Shown: positions 36,172-46,000 of the stretch, piece after piece
Layout of the letters: each line of letters opens with the position of its first letter
Position numbering within the stretch: the first letter of the stretch is position 1
NCBI GenBank assembly: GCA_022844135.1
Contig: JALHMG010000015.1
Coordinates: 37,157 to 101,156 of the forward strand
Reading direction: 5' to 3'
Origin: Lysobacterales bacterium
GTDB taxonomy: Bacteria > Pseudomonadota > Gammaproteobacteria > Xanthomonadales > SZUA-5
Length of the DNA: 64,000 nt
The notes under the pieces: model-generated
Databases searched by the model: none
Seen by the model: only the letters and a program-made list of their open reading frames with translations
What the model was told of the DNA's origin: nothing
Program-made: the position numbers and the translations under genes

Positions 36172-37029
36172 TCAGTGCTGGTTCCTCGCATCTCGCGCCA
36201 ACAGCTTCTCCAGCTTGACGAAGCGCTCCAGCATTTGTGCGTGGATCTGGTCGGTCTTCTCATGAAGATGCGCGATTTCGAGTTCCGCTTTGACGTTGAC
36301 TTCGTATTCGATGTCCGATCGAACGCGGTCCTTCTCGGCTTGGCGCTGCTGCGAGATGAGTACAAAGCATGATAGGAAGATGGCCTCCAGCGACACGATC
36401 ATCGTCAGCAGGCCGAACGGGTACGGATCGAAATGCGGAATGCCCAGGTTGAGGGTGTTGATGCTGATCCAAGTGGCGAACCAGGTGGCGTTGATGAGCA
36501 GGAACGGCATGCTGCCGCTGAACCAGGCGATCCAGTCGGCGATGCGCTGGAATACCGTGAGGTTCTCTTCGGCTTCTTCGTTTGCGTTGCGCGACACGCG
36601 CGTGCGCAACAGCTCGTCGGCTTTGCGCGTCATTTGGCCCATGGCCGCCAGCAGGCCGAGCGCTGCGTCGGGGGTCTTGCGAAACAGCGTGATCAGATCG
36701 CCACGGTCCAGCTCCAGTAGCTCTGTGTCGCTAAGCGCATAAGCAGTGGCCGTACGCGGGCCCAAGTCCAGCAGCGCCAGCTCACCAAACACCTGCCCCG
36801 GCATCGCAATCGTAAGCACGATTTTCTGCCCTGCGGTGTCTTTGATGAAAAGCTCAATCTCGCCGCTCTTGACGATAAACAGCGAATCGCCAGGCTCCCC
36901 GGTCTTGAACAAGGTTTCGCCTGCAGCAAGTGTGCGCAGATCTATCACTTCAGCGAGCTTGGCGCGATCGTCGTCGTCGAGGTGCTCGAAGAGTGAGGCG
37001 CCGGAGAGCAGTTCGGGGGTGCAGGGCAT
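36172..37029 (-). CDS. Cyclic-nucleotide-binding domain fused to DUF1003 membrane domain
   Basis: A 285-residue protein. Residues 1-120 form a cNMP-binding (CAP_ED) domain: LAAGETLFKTGEPGDSLFIVKSGEIELFI and GQVFGELALLDLGPRTATAYAL, which has the FGELAL..xxR.A phosphate-binding cassette. Residues 155-245 hold two membrane segments of the DUF1003 type (FLLINATWFATWISINTL, PFGLLTMIVSLEAIFLSCFVLIS), followed by a basic region and a C-terminal helix. The ribosome-binding site is created by the heptamer tract next to the start (AGGAAACAGGAA before ATG). The likely role is a membrane protein gated or tuned by a cyclic nucleotide; the transported or signalled entity is unknown. Confidence 0.88.
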   Translation of the reverse strand: MPCTPELLSGASLFEHLDDDDRAKLAEVIDLRTLAAGETLFKTGEPGDSLFIVKSGEIELFIKDTAGQKIVLTIAMPGQVFGELALLDLGPRTATAYALSDTELLELDRGDLITLFRKTPDAALGLLAAMGQMTRKADELLRTRVSRNANEEAEENLTVFQRIADWIAWFSGSMPFLLINATWFATWISINTLNLGIPHFDPYPFGLLTMIVSLEAIFLSCFVLISQQRQAEKDRVRSDIEYEVNVKAELEIAHLHEKTDQIHAQMLERFVKLEKLLARDARNQH

Positions 37030-37062
37030 TTCCTGTTTCCTGGTTCTTGGTGGCTAGTTCTT
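37028..37062 (-). repeat. Degenerate heptamer tract overlapping the DUF1003 gene leader
   Basis: On the plus strand: ATTTCCT, GTTTCCT, GGTTCTT, GGTGGCT, AGTTCTT, five back-to-back 7-mers sharing T at positions 3-4 or 7. On the minus strand the first two give AGGAAAC AGGAAAT, which supplies the Shine-Dalgarno of the downstream gene. The rest of the 230-bp gap to tdh (37063-37259) shows no gene. Confidence 0.45.
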
Positions 37063-37259
37063 GGGAAAAGCGCCTCGTCAAACTCAAAAGCCCGTCATGC
37101 TCGCAGTCGGAATCCGACGACTATGGTGTCGATTAGATCTTGGCGGATCGCCGCATTCGTTAGGAGAATTAACGTATCAGGGACAGCGGCGATCATCGCG
37201 TCATTCCTCCCGGCAGCGCCTCTCCACCAAGCATCAAGAACCCGCGCCGAGAACCATAC

Positions 37260-38294
37260 TCACGCCCACGAACACACCACCTTCCCGCAGGTCCCCGCTT
37301 CCATCAAATCGAAGCCGCGCTGGAAGTCGTCGATGAGAATTTGGTGCGTAAGCACTTTTTGCAGCGGGAAGCCGGTGAGCACCATTTGCGTCATCTTGTA
37401 CCAGGTCTCGTACATGCGGCGGCCGTAGATACCCTGCAGCGTGAGGCCCTTGAAGATCACCTTGTCCCAATCGATGCCGGCGCCTTTGGGAAGGATGCCC
37501 AGGAGCGCGATCTTGCCGCCGTGGTACATGCAATCGAGCATGTCCTGGAACGCACGTTGATTGCCGCTCATTTCCAGGCCCACATCGAAGCCCTCCATGT
37601 GCAGATCGCTCATCACGTCCTTGACCGATTGCTTGGAGACGTTCACGACGCGGGTGGCGCCCATATCGGCAGCGAGTTTCAGGCGGTAGTCGTTGACGTC
37701 GGTAACCACCACATTACGGGCGCCTATGTGTTTGCAAATGCCAGCCGCAATGATCCCGATCGGACCCGCGCCGGTGATCAACACGTCTTCGCCGATGACA
37801 TCGAACTCCAGCGCGCAATGCGCGGCGTTGCCGTAGGGATCGAAGAACGCGGCCAGCTCGGATGGAATCTGATCCGGGATCGGCCATAGATTTGCCGCAG
37901 GCATCGCGATGTACTCGGCAAAGGCGCCAGCGCGATTGACGCCGATGCCGATCGTGTTCGGGCAAAGATGCTGCTTGCCGGCGCGGCAATTTCGGCATAC
38001 GCCGCAAACGATGTGGCCTTCGGCAGAAACGCGTTGGCCGATCTGATATCCGCGCACGCCGTTGCCGATCTCAACGATGCGGCCGACAAACTCATGACCA
38101 ATGACGAGGCCCGGCTTGATCGTGCGCTGGCTCCATTCATCCCACTTGTAGATGTGCAAATCGGTGCCGCAGATCGCGGTCTTTTCCAGCTTGACCAGCA
38201 CGTCATTCGGACCGATCTCAGGCAGCGGCACTTCCTCCATCCAGATGCCCTTGCCCGCTTCGCGCTTGACCAGCGCCTTCATCAGCTTACCCAT
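37260..38294 (-). CDS. tdh: L-threonine 3-dehydrogenase
   Basis: Zinc medium-chain dehydrogenase that oxidises L-threonine to 2-amino-3-ketobutyrate with NAD+. The protein has 344 residues. The catalytic zinc site has Cys in [17 protein letters not shown] and His-Glu in [14 protein letters not shown]. The structural zinc loop is [15 protein letters not shown]. The NAD+ fold is [41 protein letters not shown] is characteristic of Tdh rather than other MDRs. Start at ATG 38294 ([10 protein letters not shown]); ATG 38282 is also possible. No kbl gene is adjacent, which is unusual because kbl-tdh is often an operon. Confidence 0.95.
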   Translation of the reverse strand: MGKLMKALVKREAGKGIWMEEVPLPEIGPNDVLVKLEKTAICGTDLHIYKWDEWSQRTIKPGLVIGHEFVGRIVEIGNGVRGYQIGQRVSAEGHIVCGVCRNCRAGKQHLCPNTIGIGVNRAGAFAEYIAMPAANLWPIPDQIPSELAAFFDPYGNAAHCALEFDVIGEDVLITGAGPIGIIAAGICKHIGARNVVVTDVNDYRLKLAADMGATRVVNVSKQSVKDVMSDLHMEGFDVGLEMSGNQRAFQDMLDCMYHGGKIALLGILPKGAGIDWDKVIFKGLTLQGIYGRRMYETWYKMTQMVLTGFPLQKVLTHQILIDDFQRGFDLMEAGTCGKVVCSWA

Positions 38295-38355
38295 GAAAGT
38301 CCTCCGCAACCCAGCGAGTAAGCATAGCGATTCGCCGTCTGTCAGCGGCGGCGTC

Positions 38356-39201
38356 TCATTCCCGCTGAACAAGCCAGTTATCGATCAGGCGTGCCTTGCC
38401 CAATCGTGCCGCGACCAGCAGCACGATATCGCCGCTGGAAACCGGCCCTAACGACTCGGCATCGCGCGCTTCGAAGTATTCTGGTTTGAAGCCGGCGTCG
38501 ACCAGCGCCCCGAGTCCCTTTGCCAGCTTGGGCTCGATCGCCTCGCCGCGCAGCACGGCGGCCTCGGCTTCGCGCAACAATCGATAAATCAGCCCGGCGC
38601 GCTCGCGCTGCTCGGGCGTTAGATACTGGTTGCGGGAACTCATCGCCAAACCGTTGGCCTCGCGCACTGTGGGCATGCCAACGATTTCGATGGGAAAGCC
38701 AAGATCGCGGGCCATGTGGCGAATGACCATCAGTTGTTGGAAGTCCTTTTCGCCGAACACCGCTACATCGGGTTGAGTGTGCAGGAACAACCGGGCGACG
38801 ACAGTGGCGACGCCACGAAAATGCCCAGGGCGAAACGCGCCGCATAGCGTGTCCGATAGTGCGGGCACTTCCACCCAGCAACGCGCTTCTCCGAATGGAT
38901 ACATCTGCGCCATGCCCGGCGCGTACAGCAGGTCGCACCCAGCCGCTGCCAAGCCTGCAGTGTCTGCCTCCAGCGTGCGCGGATAGCTGCTGAAGTCCTC
39001 GTTCGGGCCGAACTGGGTGGGATTAACGAATACCGTGGCGACGACGCGATCGGCCAATTCCCGGGCGCGTTCGACCAGCGAAAAATGACCGCGATGCAGA
39101 TTGCCCATGGTCGGCACCAGCGCTATGCGCTGCCCCGCGCGACGCCAATCGGCGACCTGGTCGAGCGTTTCTAAGCGGGTATGGGTGGTAGTCAGTGGCA
39201 T
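38356..39201 (-). CDS. panC: Pantothenate synthetase
   Basis: Joins pantoate and beta-alanine using ATP, giving pantothenate for CoA. The protein has 281 residues. Motifs: [20 protein letters not shown] (HIGH-like nucleotide site, residues 30-50), [53 protein letters not shown] and [13 protein letters not shown] (KMSKS-equivalent). Start is ATG 39201 ([10 protein letters not shown]), preceded four codons upstream by another in-frame ATG. It lies 106 bp after panB in the same direction, and the gap holds a hairpin repeat. Confidence 0.97.
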   Translation of the reverse strand: MPLTTTHTRLETLDQVADWRRAGQRIALVPTMGNLHRGHFSLVERARELADRVVATVFVNPTQFGPNEDFSSYPRTLEADTAGLAAAGCDLLYAPGMAQMYPFGEARCWVEVPALSDTLCGAFRPGHFRGVATVVARLFLHTQPDVAVFGEKDFQQLMVIRHMARDLGFPIEIVGMPTVREANGLAMSSRNQYLTPEQRERAGLIYRLLREAEAAVLRGEAIEPKLAKGLGALVDAGFKPEYFEARDAESLGPVSSGDIVLLVAARLGKARLIDNWLVQRE

Positions 39202-39218
39202 GTTTAATCTCAAGCATG

Positions 39219-39254
39219 TTTCTCAAATTGCGAGTCCGGCACAGGTCGGAGCCA
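39219..39254. repeat. Degenerate copy of the 63.8-kb hairpin mosaic inside the panB-panC gap
   Basis: The string GTTTCTCAAattGCGAGTC, followed by CGGCACAGGTC, parallels 63786-63816 (GTTTCTCAAgtcGCGAGTC, then CGGCGCATGTC). It joins the right arm of one hairpin to the next hairpin in the same order. The arms here no longer pair fully, so it looks like a decayed copy. It lies within the panB-panC intergenic region of an operon. Confidence 0.6.
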
Positions 39255-39307
39255 GCGCAGGACACGGGGAAGAAAACATTGCGCAAGCACCACCGCCCGG
39301 CTCGCAC

Positions 39308-40129
39308 TTAACCCGCGTAACTGTGCTCCTCGCCCGGAAAACTACGCTCGCGCACGGCCCGCGCATAGGCCTCGAATGCAGCCTGCACGCTGCCCGCGCC
39401 AGCAAGAAAGTCCTTGACGAAGCGCGGGCGACGGCCACTGGCCATACCGAGCATGTCGTGCATGACCAGCACCTGGCCGTCGCAATGCACGCCCGCTCCA
39501 ATGCCGATGGTTGGAATGTCGATAGCCGCAGTGATTTCCCTGGCTAGTTCGCTCGGCACACATTCGAGCACCAGCGCTGCCGCGCCAGCAGCCGCAACCG
39601 CGTGCGCCTGCGCGACGATGGCGGCGTGGGCGGCGTCCTCGCGCCCTTGTACCTTGTAGCCACCTAAGCGCAGCACCGATTGCGGCGTGAGCCCGAGATG
39701 CGCGCACACTGGCACGTCGCGTTGCGTGAGGAATTCGATGATGTCGAGTACCGGCGGGTCACCGCCTTCAAGCTTCAGCATATCGGCACCGGCAGCGCCG
39801 ATCAGTGTTTCCGCACTGCGCAGGGCCTGATTCCGCGTTGCATAGCTCAAAAACGGCAAGTCGGCCATCAACAACGCATGTTTGATTCCCGCTCGCACAG
39901 CGCGCGTGTGATAGGCGATATCGTCGACCGTCACCGATAGCGTGCTGCGCGCGCCTTGAATCACCATCCCGAGGGAATCGCCGACCAGCGCGACATCAAT
40001 GCCGGCCGCATCGAGCAGCGCCCCGCAGCTGGCATCGTAGGCGGTGAGCACGACAATCGGAGTGCCGGCTTTTTTCATACGCTGCAAATCCGGCACGGTC
40101 ACCGGGCGTTGCGATTGCGTGGTGTACAC
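39308..40129 (-). CDS. panB: 3-methyl-2-oxobutanoate hydroxymethyltransferase
   Basis: Adds a hydroxymethyl group from methylene-THF to alpha-ketoisovalerate, the first committed pantothenate step. The protein has 273 residues. Signature parts: [33 protein letters not shown], then YHTRAVRAG and [11 protein letters not shown], a metal-site Glu in MLKLEGGD, and [22 protein letters not shown]. The catalytic Glu is in [12 protein letters not shown] and [20 protein letters not shown] follows. Its start is 3 bp after the folK stop. It shares folate-derived one-carbon metabolism with its neighbours. Confidence 0.97.
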   Translation of the reverse strand: MYTTQSQRPVTVPDLQRMKKAGTPIVVLTAYDASCGALLDAAGIDVALVGDSLGMVIQGARSTLSVTVDDIAYHTRAVRAGIKHALLMADLPFLSYATRNQALRSAETLIGAAGADMLKLEGGDPPVLDIIEFLTQRDVPVCAHLGLTPQSVLRLGGYKVQGREDAAHAAIVAQAHAVAAAGAAALVLECVPSELAREITAAIDIPTIGIGAGVHCDGQVLVMHDMLGMASGRRPRFVKDFLAGAGSVQAAFEAYARAVRERSFPGEEHSYAG

Positions 40130-40132
40130 GGA

Positions 40133-40624
40133 TTACTCCGAACTGGCGATAGGCGCACACAGGCTAGCGAACTCGGGCTTGAGCAGCGATTCCACAGAAC
40201 CATGTCCTGGCAGAACGAACGATGGCGCGAGTTCGGCAAGCGGCAGCAATACAAAGGCTCGTTCATGTGCATGCGGATGCGGCAGCGTCAGGCGCGAGTC
40301 GCAGATGCGTTGACTGCCGAGAGCGATCAAATCCAGGTCCAAGGTGCGCGCGGCATAACGCACATCGGCGGATCGTTCGCGACCAAAACGACGCTCGATG
40401 GCAAGCAATTCCTCCAGCAACGCATGGGCATGGAGGCGCGTTTCGAACAACGCGATCGCGTTGACGTAATCCGGCTGCGACGCATCGCCCCACGAAGCGG
40501 AGCCATACAGGCGCGACTGCAGCACCTGAGCTTGGGCAAGCTCGCCCAGTGCAACAAAAGCAGCGCGCACGTGCGCAATGCGGTCACCCAGATTGCTGCC
40601 GATCGCGACGATCGCCACGCTCAC
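40133..40624 (-). CDS. folK: 2-amino-4-hydroxy-6-hydroxymethyldihydropteridine diphosphokinase
   Basis: HPPK transfers pyrophosphate from ATP to the pterin in folate synthesis. The protein has 163 residues (E. coli 159). It starts VAIVAIGSNLGDRIAHV, has YVNAIALFETRL, then RRFGRERSADVRYAARTLDLDLIALG, where the paired Asp of DLDL bind magnesium, and LPHPHAHERAFVLLPLAELAP. The last two blocks are diagnostic. Its ATG overlaps the pcnB stop (ATGA). The pcnB-folK-panB-panC order is widespread in gammaproteobacteria. Confidence 0.97.
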   Translation of the reverse strand: MSVAIVAIGSNLGDRIAHVRAAFVALGELAQAQVLQSRLYGSASWGDASQPDYVNAIALFETRLHAHALLEELLAIERRFGRERSADVRYAARTLDLDLIALGSQRICDSRLTLPHPHAHERAFVLLPLAELAPSFVLPGHGSVESLLKPEFASLCAPIASSE

Positions 40625-41937
40625 TCCGCCGTTGCCTCCACGGCAACTGAGCCGACCGGCCGCGGCCCGCGCCGACGGCGATTGCGCGGCCTGGACTTCG
40701 GCGCAACATCATCGCCAGCGGCCTGGGCAAATGCGGCATCGCCGGGCGCCGTTTCGCTTTGCAGTTGCTGCCACAGCGCTGCGAGCGGTCGCAGTGCCGG
40801 ATTGAGTTCTGCCCGCAGCAGCAGAAAATCGAAGCCCGCGCGGAATTTCGGATGACGCATCACACGCCGCGCCCGAGCCGCGCTCCTGACGATCATGCGT
40901 TGCTGCATCCACCAGATATCGCGCGCGACCACCGAGAAACGACGAGGAATGGCCACACGTTTGCTGGCGCGCAAAAAGACGTTGTCTGCAGCGGCATCGA
41001 TGGAGCTGTCGTCGGTATCGGTACCCAGTCGCTGCCGATAAACGCTCCACAAAATCGCCGCGAAGACAAATGCCGGCGTAACCGGTTTGCCGATAGCGAC
41101 GCGCTCATCGGTGCTCTTGAGCGCCGCGCGAATCAACGCCAGATTCGACTCGGTCAGTTCGACCTGCGGAAACAAATGCGCAAAGAGCTTCAAGCGCAAG
41201 AGCTGATCAAAGCTGCGCTCGGCGTGCCCATACAGGAACAGTTTCAGCAAATCGTCGAACAATCTCGCGGGCGGGATTCCATCGAGCAGGCCGGCGAGCC
41301 GCTCGATCGGCGCTTCCGTGGCAGGTTCGATCGAAAAACCCAGCTTTCCGGCAAATCGTGCCGCGCGCAGCATGCGGACCGGATCTTCTCGGTAACGCGT
41401 TTCTGGATCGCCGATCAATCGCAACTGCCGTGTCGCCAGATCGTCGAGGCCACCGACGTAATCGACCACCGAAAAGTCGTCGATGTTGTAATACAGCGCA
41501 TTGACGGTAAAGTCGCGACGCAGCGCGTCCTCCTCCATGGTGCCGAAAACGTTGTCGCGCAAGATGCGGCCATCGGCCTCGACCTCGCGGTCGATATCCA
41601 GCGCATCGCCTTTGCCGCGAAAAGTCGTCACTTCGATGATTTCATCGCCGTAGCGCACGTGCGCGATGACAAAGCGCCTGCCGATCAGCCGGCATTGGCG
41701 AAACACCGAGCGCAATTGATCGGGGGTTGCATCGGTGGCGACATCGAAGTCTTTGGGCTGCCCGCCGAGCAGCAAGTCGCGCACGCCGCCGCCGACCAAA
41801 TGCGCTTGATATCCCGCTTCTTTGAGCCCGTACAGCACCCGCAATGCAGCGGGGCTGATGTTCTTGCGCGAAACCTCATGCTCGGCGCGTGTCAAGATTC
41901 GCGGCGCATGCGCCGCAGGAACTTCCGTGTTAGACAT
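40621..41937 (-). CDS. pcnB: Poly(A) polymerase I
   Basis: Adds poly(A) tails to RNA 3' ends and promotes decay. The protein is about 438 residues. The class II nucleotidyltransferase core has YQAHLVGGGVRDLLLGGQPKDFDVATDATP, with metal Asp residues in DFD, and RRFVIAHVRYGDEIIEVTTFRG. RRDFTVNALYYN and GDPETRYREDPVRMLRAARFAGKL follow. The C-terminal 40 residues are Lys/Arg/Pro-rich (RPRNRRRRGPRP), as usual in bacterial PcnB versus CCA-adding enzymes. Start set at ATG 41937 (MSNTEVPAAH); an upstream ATG at 41967 is less likely. Confidence 0.94.
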   Translation of the reverse strand: MSNTEVPAAHAPRILTRAEHEVSRKNISPAALRVLYGLKEAGYQAHLVGGGVRDLLLGGQPKDFDVATDATPDQLRSVFRQCRLIGRRFVIAHVRYGDEIIEVTTFRGKGDALDIDREVEADGRILRDNVFGTMEEDALRRDFTVNALYYNIDDFSVVDYVGGLDDLATRQLRLIGDPETRYREDPVRMLRAARFAGKLGFSIEPATEAPIERLAGLLDGIPPARLFDDLLKLFLYGHAERSFDQLLRLKLFAHLFPQVELTESNLALIRAALKSTDERVAIGKPVTPAFVFAAILWSVYRQRLGTDTDDSSIDAAADNVFLRASKRVAIPRRFSVVARDIWWMQQRMIVRSAARARRVMRHPKFRAGFDFLLLRAELNPALRPLAALWQQLQSETAPGDAAFAQAAGDDVAPKSRPRNRRRRGPRPVGSVAVEATAE

Positions 41938-42111
41938 CCATGTTTTCCGTTTTGAAGAGCAGCACAAGCGGCGCTCTGGGCACGCCCGTCTAAATCAATG
42001 CTGACTCATGAGCGCTGCGTATTGTCCCACGTTCTCCCGGACGATAGTATGCGCGGCCCGCAAACGGGTTCTTAGCTCGCCGCTCGCGCTGCGATCTTTG
42101 GACTTTACAAC

Positions 42112-42186
42112 GCTCCCTTCGTCTAGCGGTCAGGACGTGGCCCTCTCAAGGCTAAAACACGAGTTCGATTCTCGTAGGGAGCGCCA
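42112..42186 (+). tRNA. tRNA-Glu (anticodon CTC)
   Basis: A full cloverleaf of 75 bases including encoded CCA. The acceptor stem is GCTCCCT with AGGGAGC (7 bp), discriminator G, CCA at 42184-42186. The anticodon stem is TGGCC with GGCTA around loop CTCTCAA, which places CTC at 42145-42147 (reads GAG). The T-arm is ACGAG-TTCGATT-CTCGT. The identity follows from the anticodon. It lies 23 bp before fdxA, possibly co-transcribed with it. Confidence 0.95.
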
Positions 42187-42209
42187 ACTTCTGAAGTCGA
42201 TACAACGGC

Positions 42210-42533
42210 ATGCCCTTCGTCGTCACCGAAAGCTGCATCAAGTGCAAATTCACCGATTGCGTTGAAGTTTGCCCTGTCGATTGCTTCCACGAAGGCCCAA
42301 ACTTTCTGGTGATCGATCCAGACGAGTGCATCGACTGCACGTTGTGCGAGCCCGAGTGTCCGGTCAACGCAATTTATCCCGAGGACGATGTGCCGGCCGG
42401 CCAAGAACACTTTATCGCGCTCAACAAGGAATTGGCAGCGCAATGGCCAGTCATCGCAACCCGCAAGGACGCCCCGCCGGATGCCAAAGCGTGGGAAAAA
42501 GTGAGCGATAAGCTTAAGTATCTGCAGCGCTAG
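42210..42533 (+). CDS. fdxA: Seven-iron ferredoxin FdxA
   Basis: Cytoplasmic electron carrier with one [3Fe-4S] and one [4Fe-4S] cluster, 107 residues. The first cysteine set is [18 protein letters not shown], which carries the extra residue pattern of 7Fe ferredoxins. The second is [12 protein letters not shown]. The tail [28 protein letters not shown] is conserved in FdxA of Proteobacteria. It is not next to a nif or isc cluster. No strong ribosome-binding site is visible before ATG 42210. Confidence 0.96.
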   Translation: MPFVVTESCIKCKFTDCVEVCPVDCFHEGPNFLVIDPDECIDCTLCEPECPVNAIYPEDDVPAGQEHFIALNKELAAQWPVIATRKDAPPDAKAWEKVSDKLKYLQR

Positions 42534-42600
42534 GCGATAACGCCGCTGCGATCAGGCCGCCAAACTTGACGCGGCAGTGCGTCGTTGGTCGACACCGACC

Positions 42601-42840
42601 TCAGGCCGCCCGCCGCGATTCGCGGAGATCGTCGAAGCGCTTGTGCAGGTCGTACGTCGGCTCGGTCACAATGCGCTCAAGGGTCGCTACCCGCTCACGC
42701 AGCATGTCCACTTCGCGACGCAAGTCGCCTTCGGCATCCCGCGCGGACTGGGTGCGCTCCAAGTATTTGAACCAACGCGTGGCGATGCTCGCCGCCATCG
42801 TGACGACGACGATCATCGCAATCATTTCGAACACACCCAC
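42601..42840 (-). CDS. Small membrane protein, PspB-like
   Basis: A 79-residue protein starting at GTG 42840 with AGGAG about six bases upstream; this ribosome-binding site decides the start over an ATG at 42825. Residues 5-22 are a membrane segment (MIAMIVVVTMAASIATRWF). The rest is a charged coiled-coil-like helix (EGDLRREVDMLRERVATLERIV), then a short Arg-rich tail. This layout resembles PspB, the phage-shock envelope-stress protein, but no pspA or pspC neighbour is present, so only the form is claimed. It is convergent with fdxA. Confidence 0.7.
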   Translation of the reverse strand: MGVFEMIAMIVVVTMAASIATRWFKYLERTQSARDAEGDLRREVDMLRERVATLERIVTEPTYDLHKRFDDLRESRRAA

Positions 42841-43026
42841 GGTTTTCTCCTGAGGTCGGCGGCAGACCAAAAGCTACGCCACCACAAACGTCCGCGCCAA
42901 TGACAGTGGTCATGTTCCAGAGTCCGGTTGAAACACAGTTCGGCGCGCAGCAGGGCTAATACACGTACTGTTCGCGGTTCTTTGACGTTTTCTCTACAAT
43001 GCCGCCACTTTTTGCGGAGCACTCCC

Positions 43027-46000
43027 ATGCGCGTTGTGATGTTGGCTTTAGTCCTTGGCGTCGCATCCACGTTGCCGGCCGCGCCTGCGCTGCGCTCACC
43101 CTCGGGCGAGCGCGAACACCTGCAGCTCGCTACGGGTCGCTTCGATCCGCTAACAGCACCGGATTCTGAGGCCGCCGCTGGTCGCTATGCGATCGTCCAG
43201 TTCAAGCCGGAAAGCCCGTTAGACGCAGCCGCCTTGCAAGCGCGGGGTATGCGCATCGTCGGATTCGTCCCGAATCACGCATTTCTGGTCGAGGCGTCCG
43301 CGGAAGCGCAAAACGCGTTACGCCGCGATCCCGACATTCGCTTTGTCGGACCATGGCTCGCAAGCTACAAGGTCGCGCCGCAGATAGAAGCCGGCACCGA
43401 GGCGCTCGTCGAACTCACTGTCGTGCTGTTTCGCGGCGAAGCTGCGGCCGAATGGTTGAGCTCGCTGCGCGCCATCACAGGCGATAGCAGTGCAACCGCC
43501 AGCGACGCTGGCGCGTGGCCCCAGATTCGCACCACTGTCACGCGCGAGCAACTGAACGATGCGGTAGCTGCGATCGCCGCTCTGGAAGGCGTGCAATGGG
43601 TCGAACGAACACCGCAGCTGAAACTCAGCAATGCGCAAGCAGTGTGGCCGATCCAAGCCAACCAGGCCGCTGGCGCAAACCCGATCGGCAATGCGCCGAT
43701 CTGGGCGCAAGACATCATCGGCACTGGACAGATTGTGGCGCTGGCCGACTCTGGACTGGATCGCAACGAGGGCTGGTTCACCCAGTGGCACAACGGCACG
43801 ACGCTCAACACTGAGATCACCGATGCGAGCAACACCACGCCGCCCACGCCGGGTCCGGTGTTTCCGAATCGCAAGGTGTATGGCTATTTCGTACAACCGA
43901 CCGCGACCGGCTACGACAACAACGCCACTTGTCCGGGCGGATCGCCCACCAGCTTTCACGGCACCCACACATCCGGAACCGTCGTTGGCGATTCAGGCAC
44001 CGCCGCAACCCCGACCGATCCTGGTTACACCACGGGCGATGGCATGGCGCCGAATGCCCAGATCTTGTTTCAGGACATCGGCAACGACAGCAGCGGTTGC
44101 CTGACCGGCGCGACCGGGCTCGCGCTGTTCCAGCAGGCGCGCAACGCCGGCGCGCATATATCCAGCAATAGTTATGGATCGGCCTACGCGAACGCACCGT
44201 TTTATACCGTGGGCGATGCCGAGGTCGACCAGGCCGCGTGGGTGAATCAGGATTTGCTGATCGCCTTTGCTGCAGGAAACGAGGGCTCTGCTGCGACCAC
44301 GATCGGGCATCCGGCCCATGCAAAAAATGCTTTGACGGTCGGCGCACTGGGCAGCGGCAACTCGGTCACGGCGGCTGGATTTTCCTCGCGCGGTCCGACC
44401 AGCGATGGCCGCCGCAAACCGGACATCATGGCGCCGGGAACGCTGTCTTCTGCGGCTGGCGATACCAACAACAACACCACCGACGCTCCGACCACACAGA
44501 CTTTATCTGGTACTTCGATGGCCACGCCGGCGGTCGCCGGAGGCGCTGCGCTGCTGCGGCAGTACTTTACCGACGGTTTTTACCCAACCGGCATTCGCAC
44601 CGCTGCGAACGCGCGTGTGCCATTGGGCGACGAAATGAAGGCCGTGCTCACGAACGGCACGGCGTTCCTGTCCAATACGCCCGGAAACACCAGCGGCTGG
44701 GGCCGCATCTGGCTCGACAACAACCTCTACTTTCCCGGCGACGCGCGCGATCTGCGAACGTTTGCGCGCGAGCACACGACCGGTCTGGCGACGGGCGAGC
44801 AGCATGAGTATCAAGTGCGTGTCGAGGTGGGACAGGAGTTTCGCGCGACGCTGGCGTGGTATGACGTTCCCGGAACGCCGGGCGCAGCGGGCACAGCGCT
44901 GGTCAATAACCTCGATCTAGAAGTCGTCGAAGGCGCGAACACTTATCGCGGCAACGTCATCACTGGCGCAGGCGCTACCGCCAATTCCACGACTGGCGGC
45001 AGCGCAGACGTACTCAACACTGTCGAGCAGGTGCGGCTGACCGCACCGGTTGCCGGCACGTACACCATTCGCGTGCGCGGATCCAACGTACCTGGAGATG
45101 GACAGCAGGGATCCAATCGCCAGGGTTACGGACTTGCGATCTCGGGAGGTCAATGCGCAACCCAGGTGACAGGCGCACCGGGGAGCATCGCCGCGAGCAA
45201 CGTTGCCGGGGGCGTGCAAGTCGTCGCTGGCAGCGTGAGTGGCGCCACCCGCTATCAGCTTTATCGCGCGACGGGCACCTGCGCGTCGGCGCCGACAGAC
45301 CGATTCCAGCTCGCCGAACACGGCAATACCACTTTGCTCGACTCGCGCAGCCAGGGCGGCTATAGCTATGCGTACAAAGTGCGCGGCGTGGACGCCTGCG
45401 GCGAAGGCCCGTTGAGCGCTTGTACCGACATCGTATCGACCGCGGCTTGCACACTGCGCCCAACGTTCAATGCCAACTCGGTCACGGCCAACCGAACCGC
45501 ACCCAACGACTGCGGCGTGCTGATCCAGTGGGCCGCTGCGACCAGCAATTGCCCAACGGCCACGAGTGTGCGGTACAACATTTATCGTTCCACTGACCCG
45601 CTGTTCCTGCCAGCGGCGGGAAATCGGATCGCGACGGGCATCGCCGGTTCCAGCTTCACCGACACGAGCGCGCAATCGCTGACGACATACCACTACATCG
45701 TCCGCGCCGAAGACGCTACCAGCGGAAATCCAGGACCAGGCGGCGGTAACGAAACCACAAATTCGCAACGCGTCAAGTACACACCCAGCGGCGCGTCGGT
45801 ACCGGGCACGTTTAGCGACGGCGCCGACTCGCCATCGTTCATGGAAGAAGTCGCGCCCTGGTCGATCAGCAATGATCGCTTCGACACCGGCAGCTTCAGC
45901 TATCGCAGTGCGCGCGACGGCACAGCCACATACCTGCCGGACACCTGTGCCGCGATCACCACACCGGTACTCGATTTACCCGCCGGCACCTCGACCCTGA

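Noticed and set aside
40759..41955. 398-residue open frame opposite pcnB
   Set aside because: Antisense shadow; pcnB has the diagnostic motifs.
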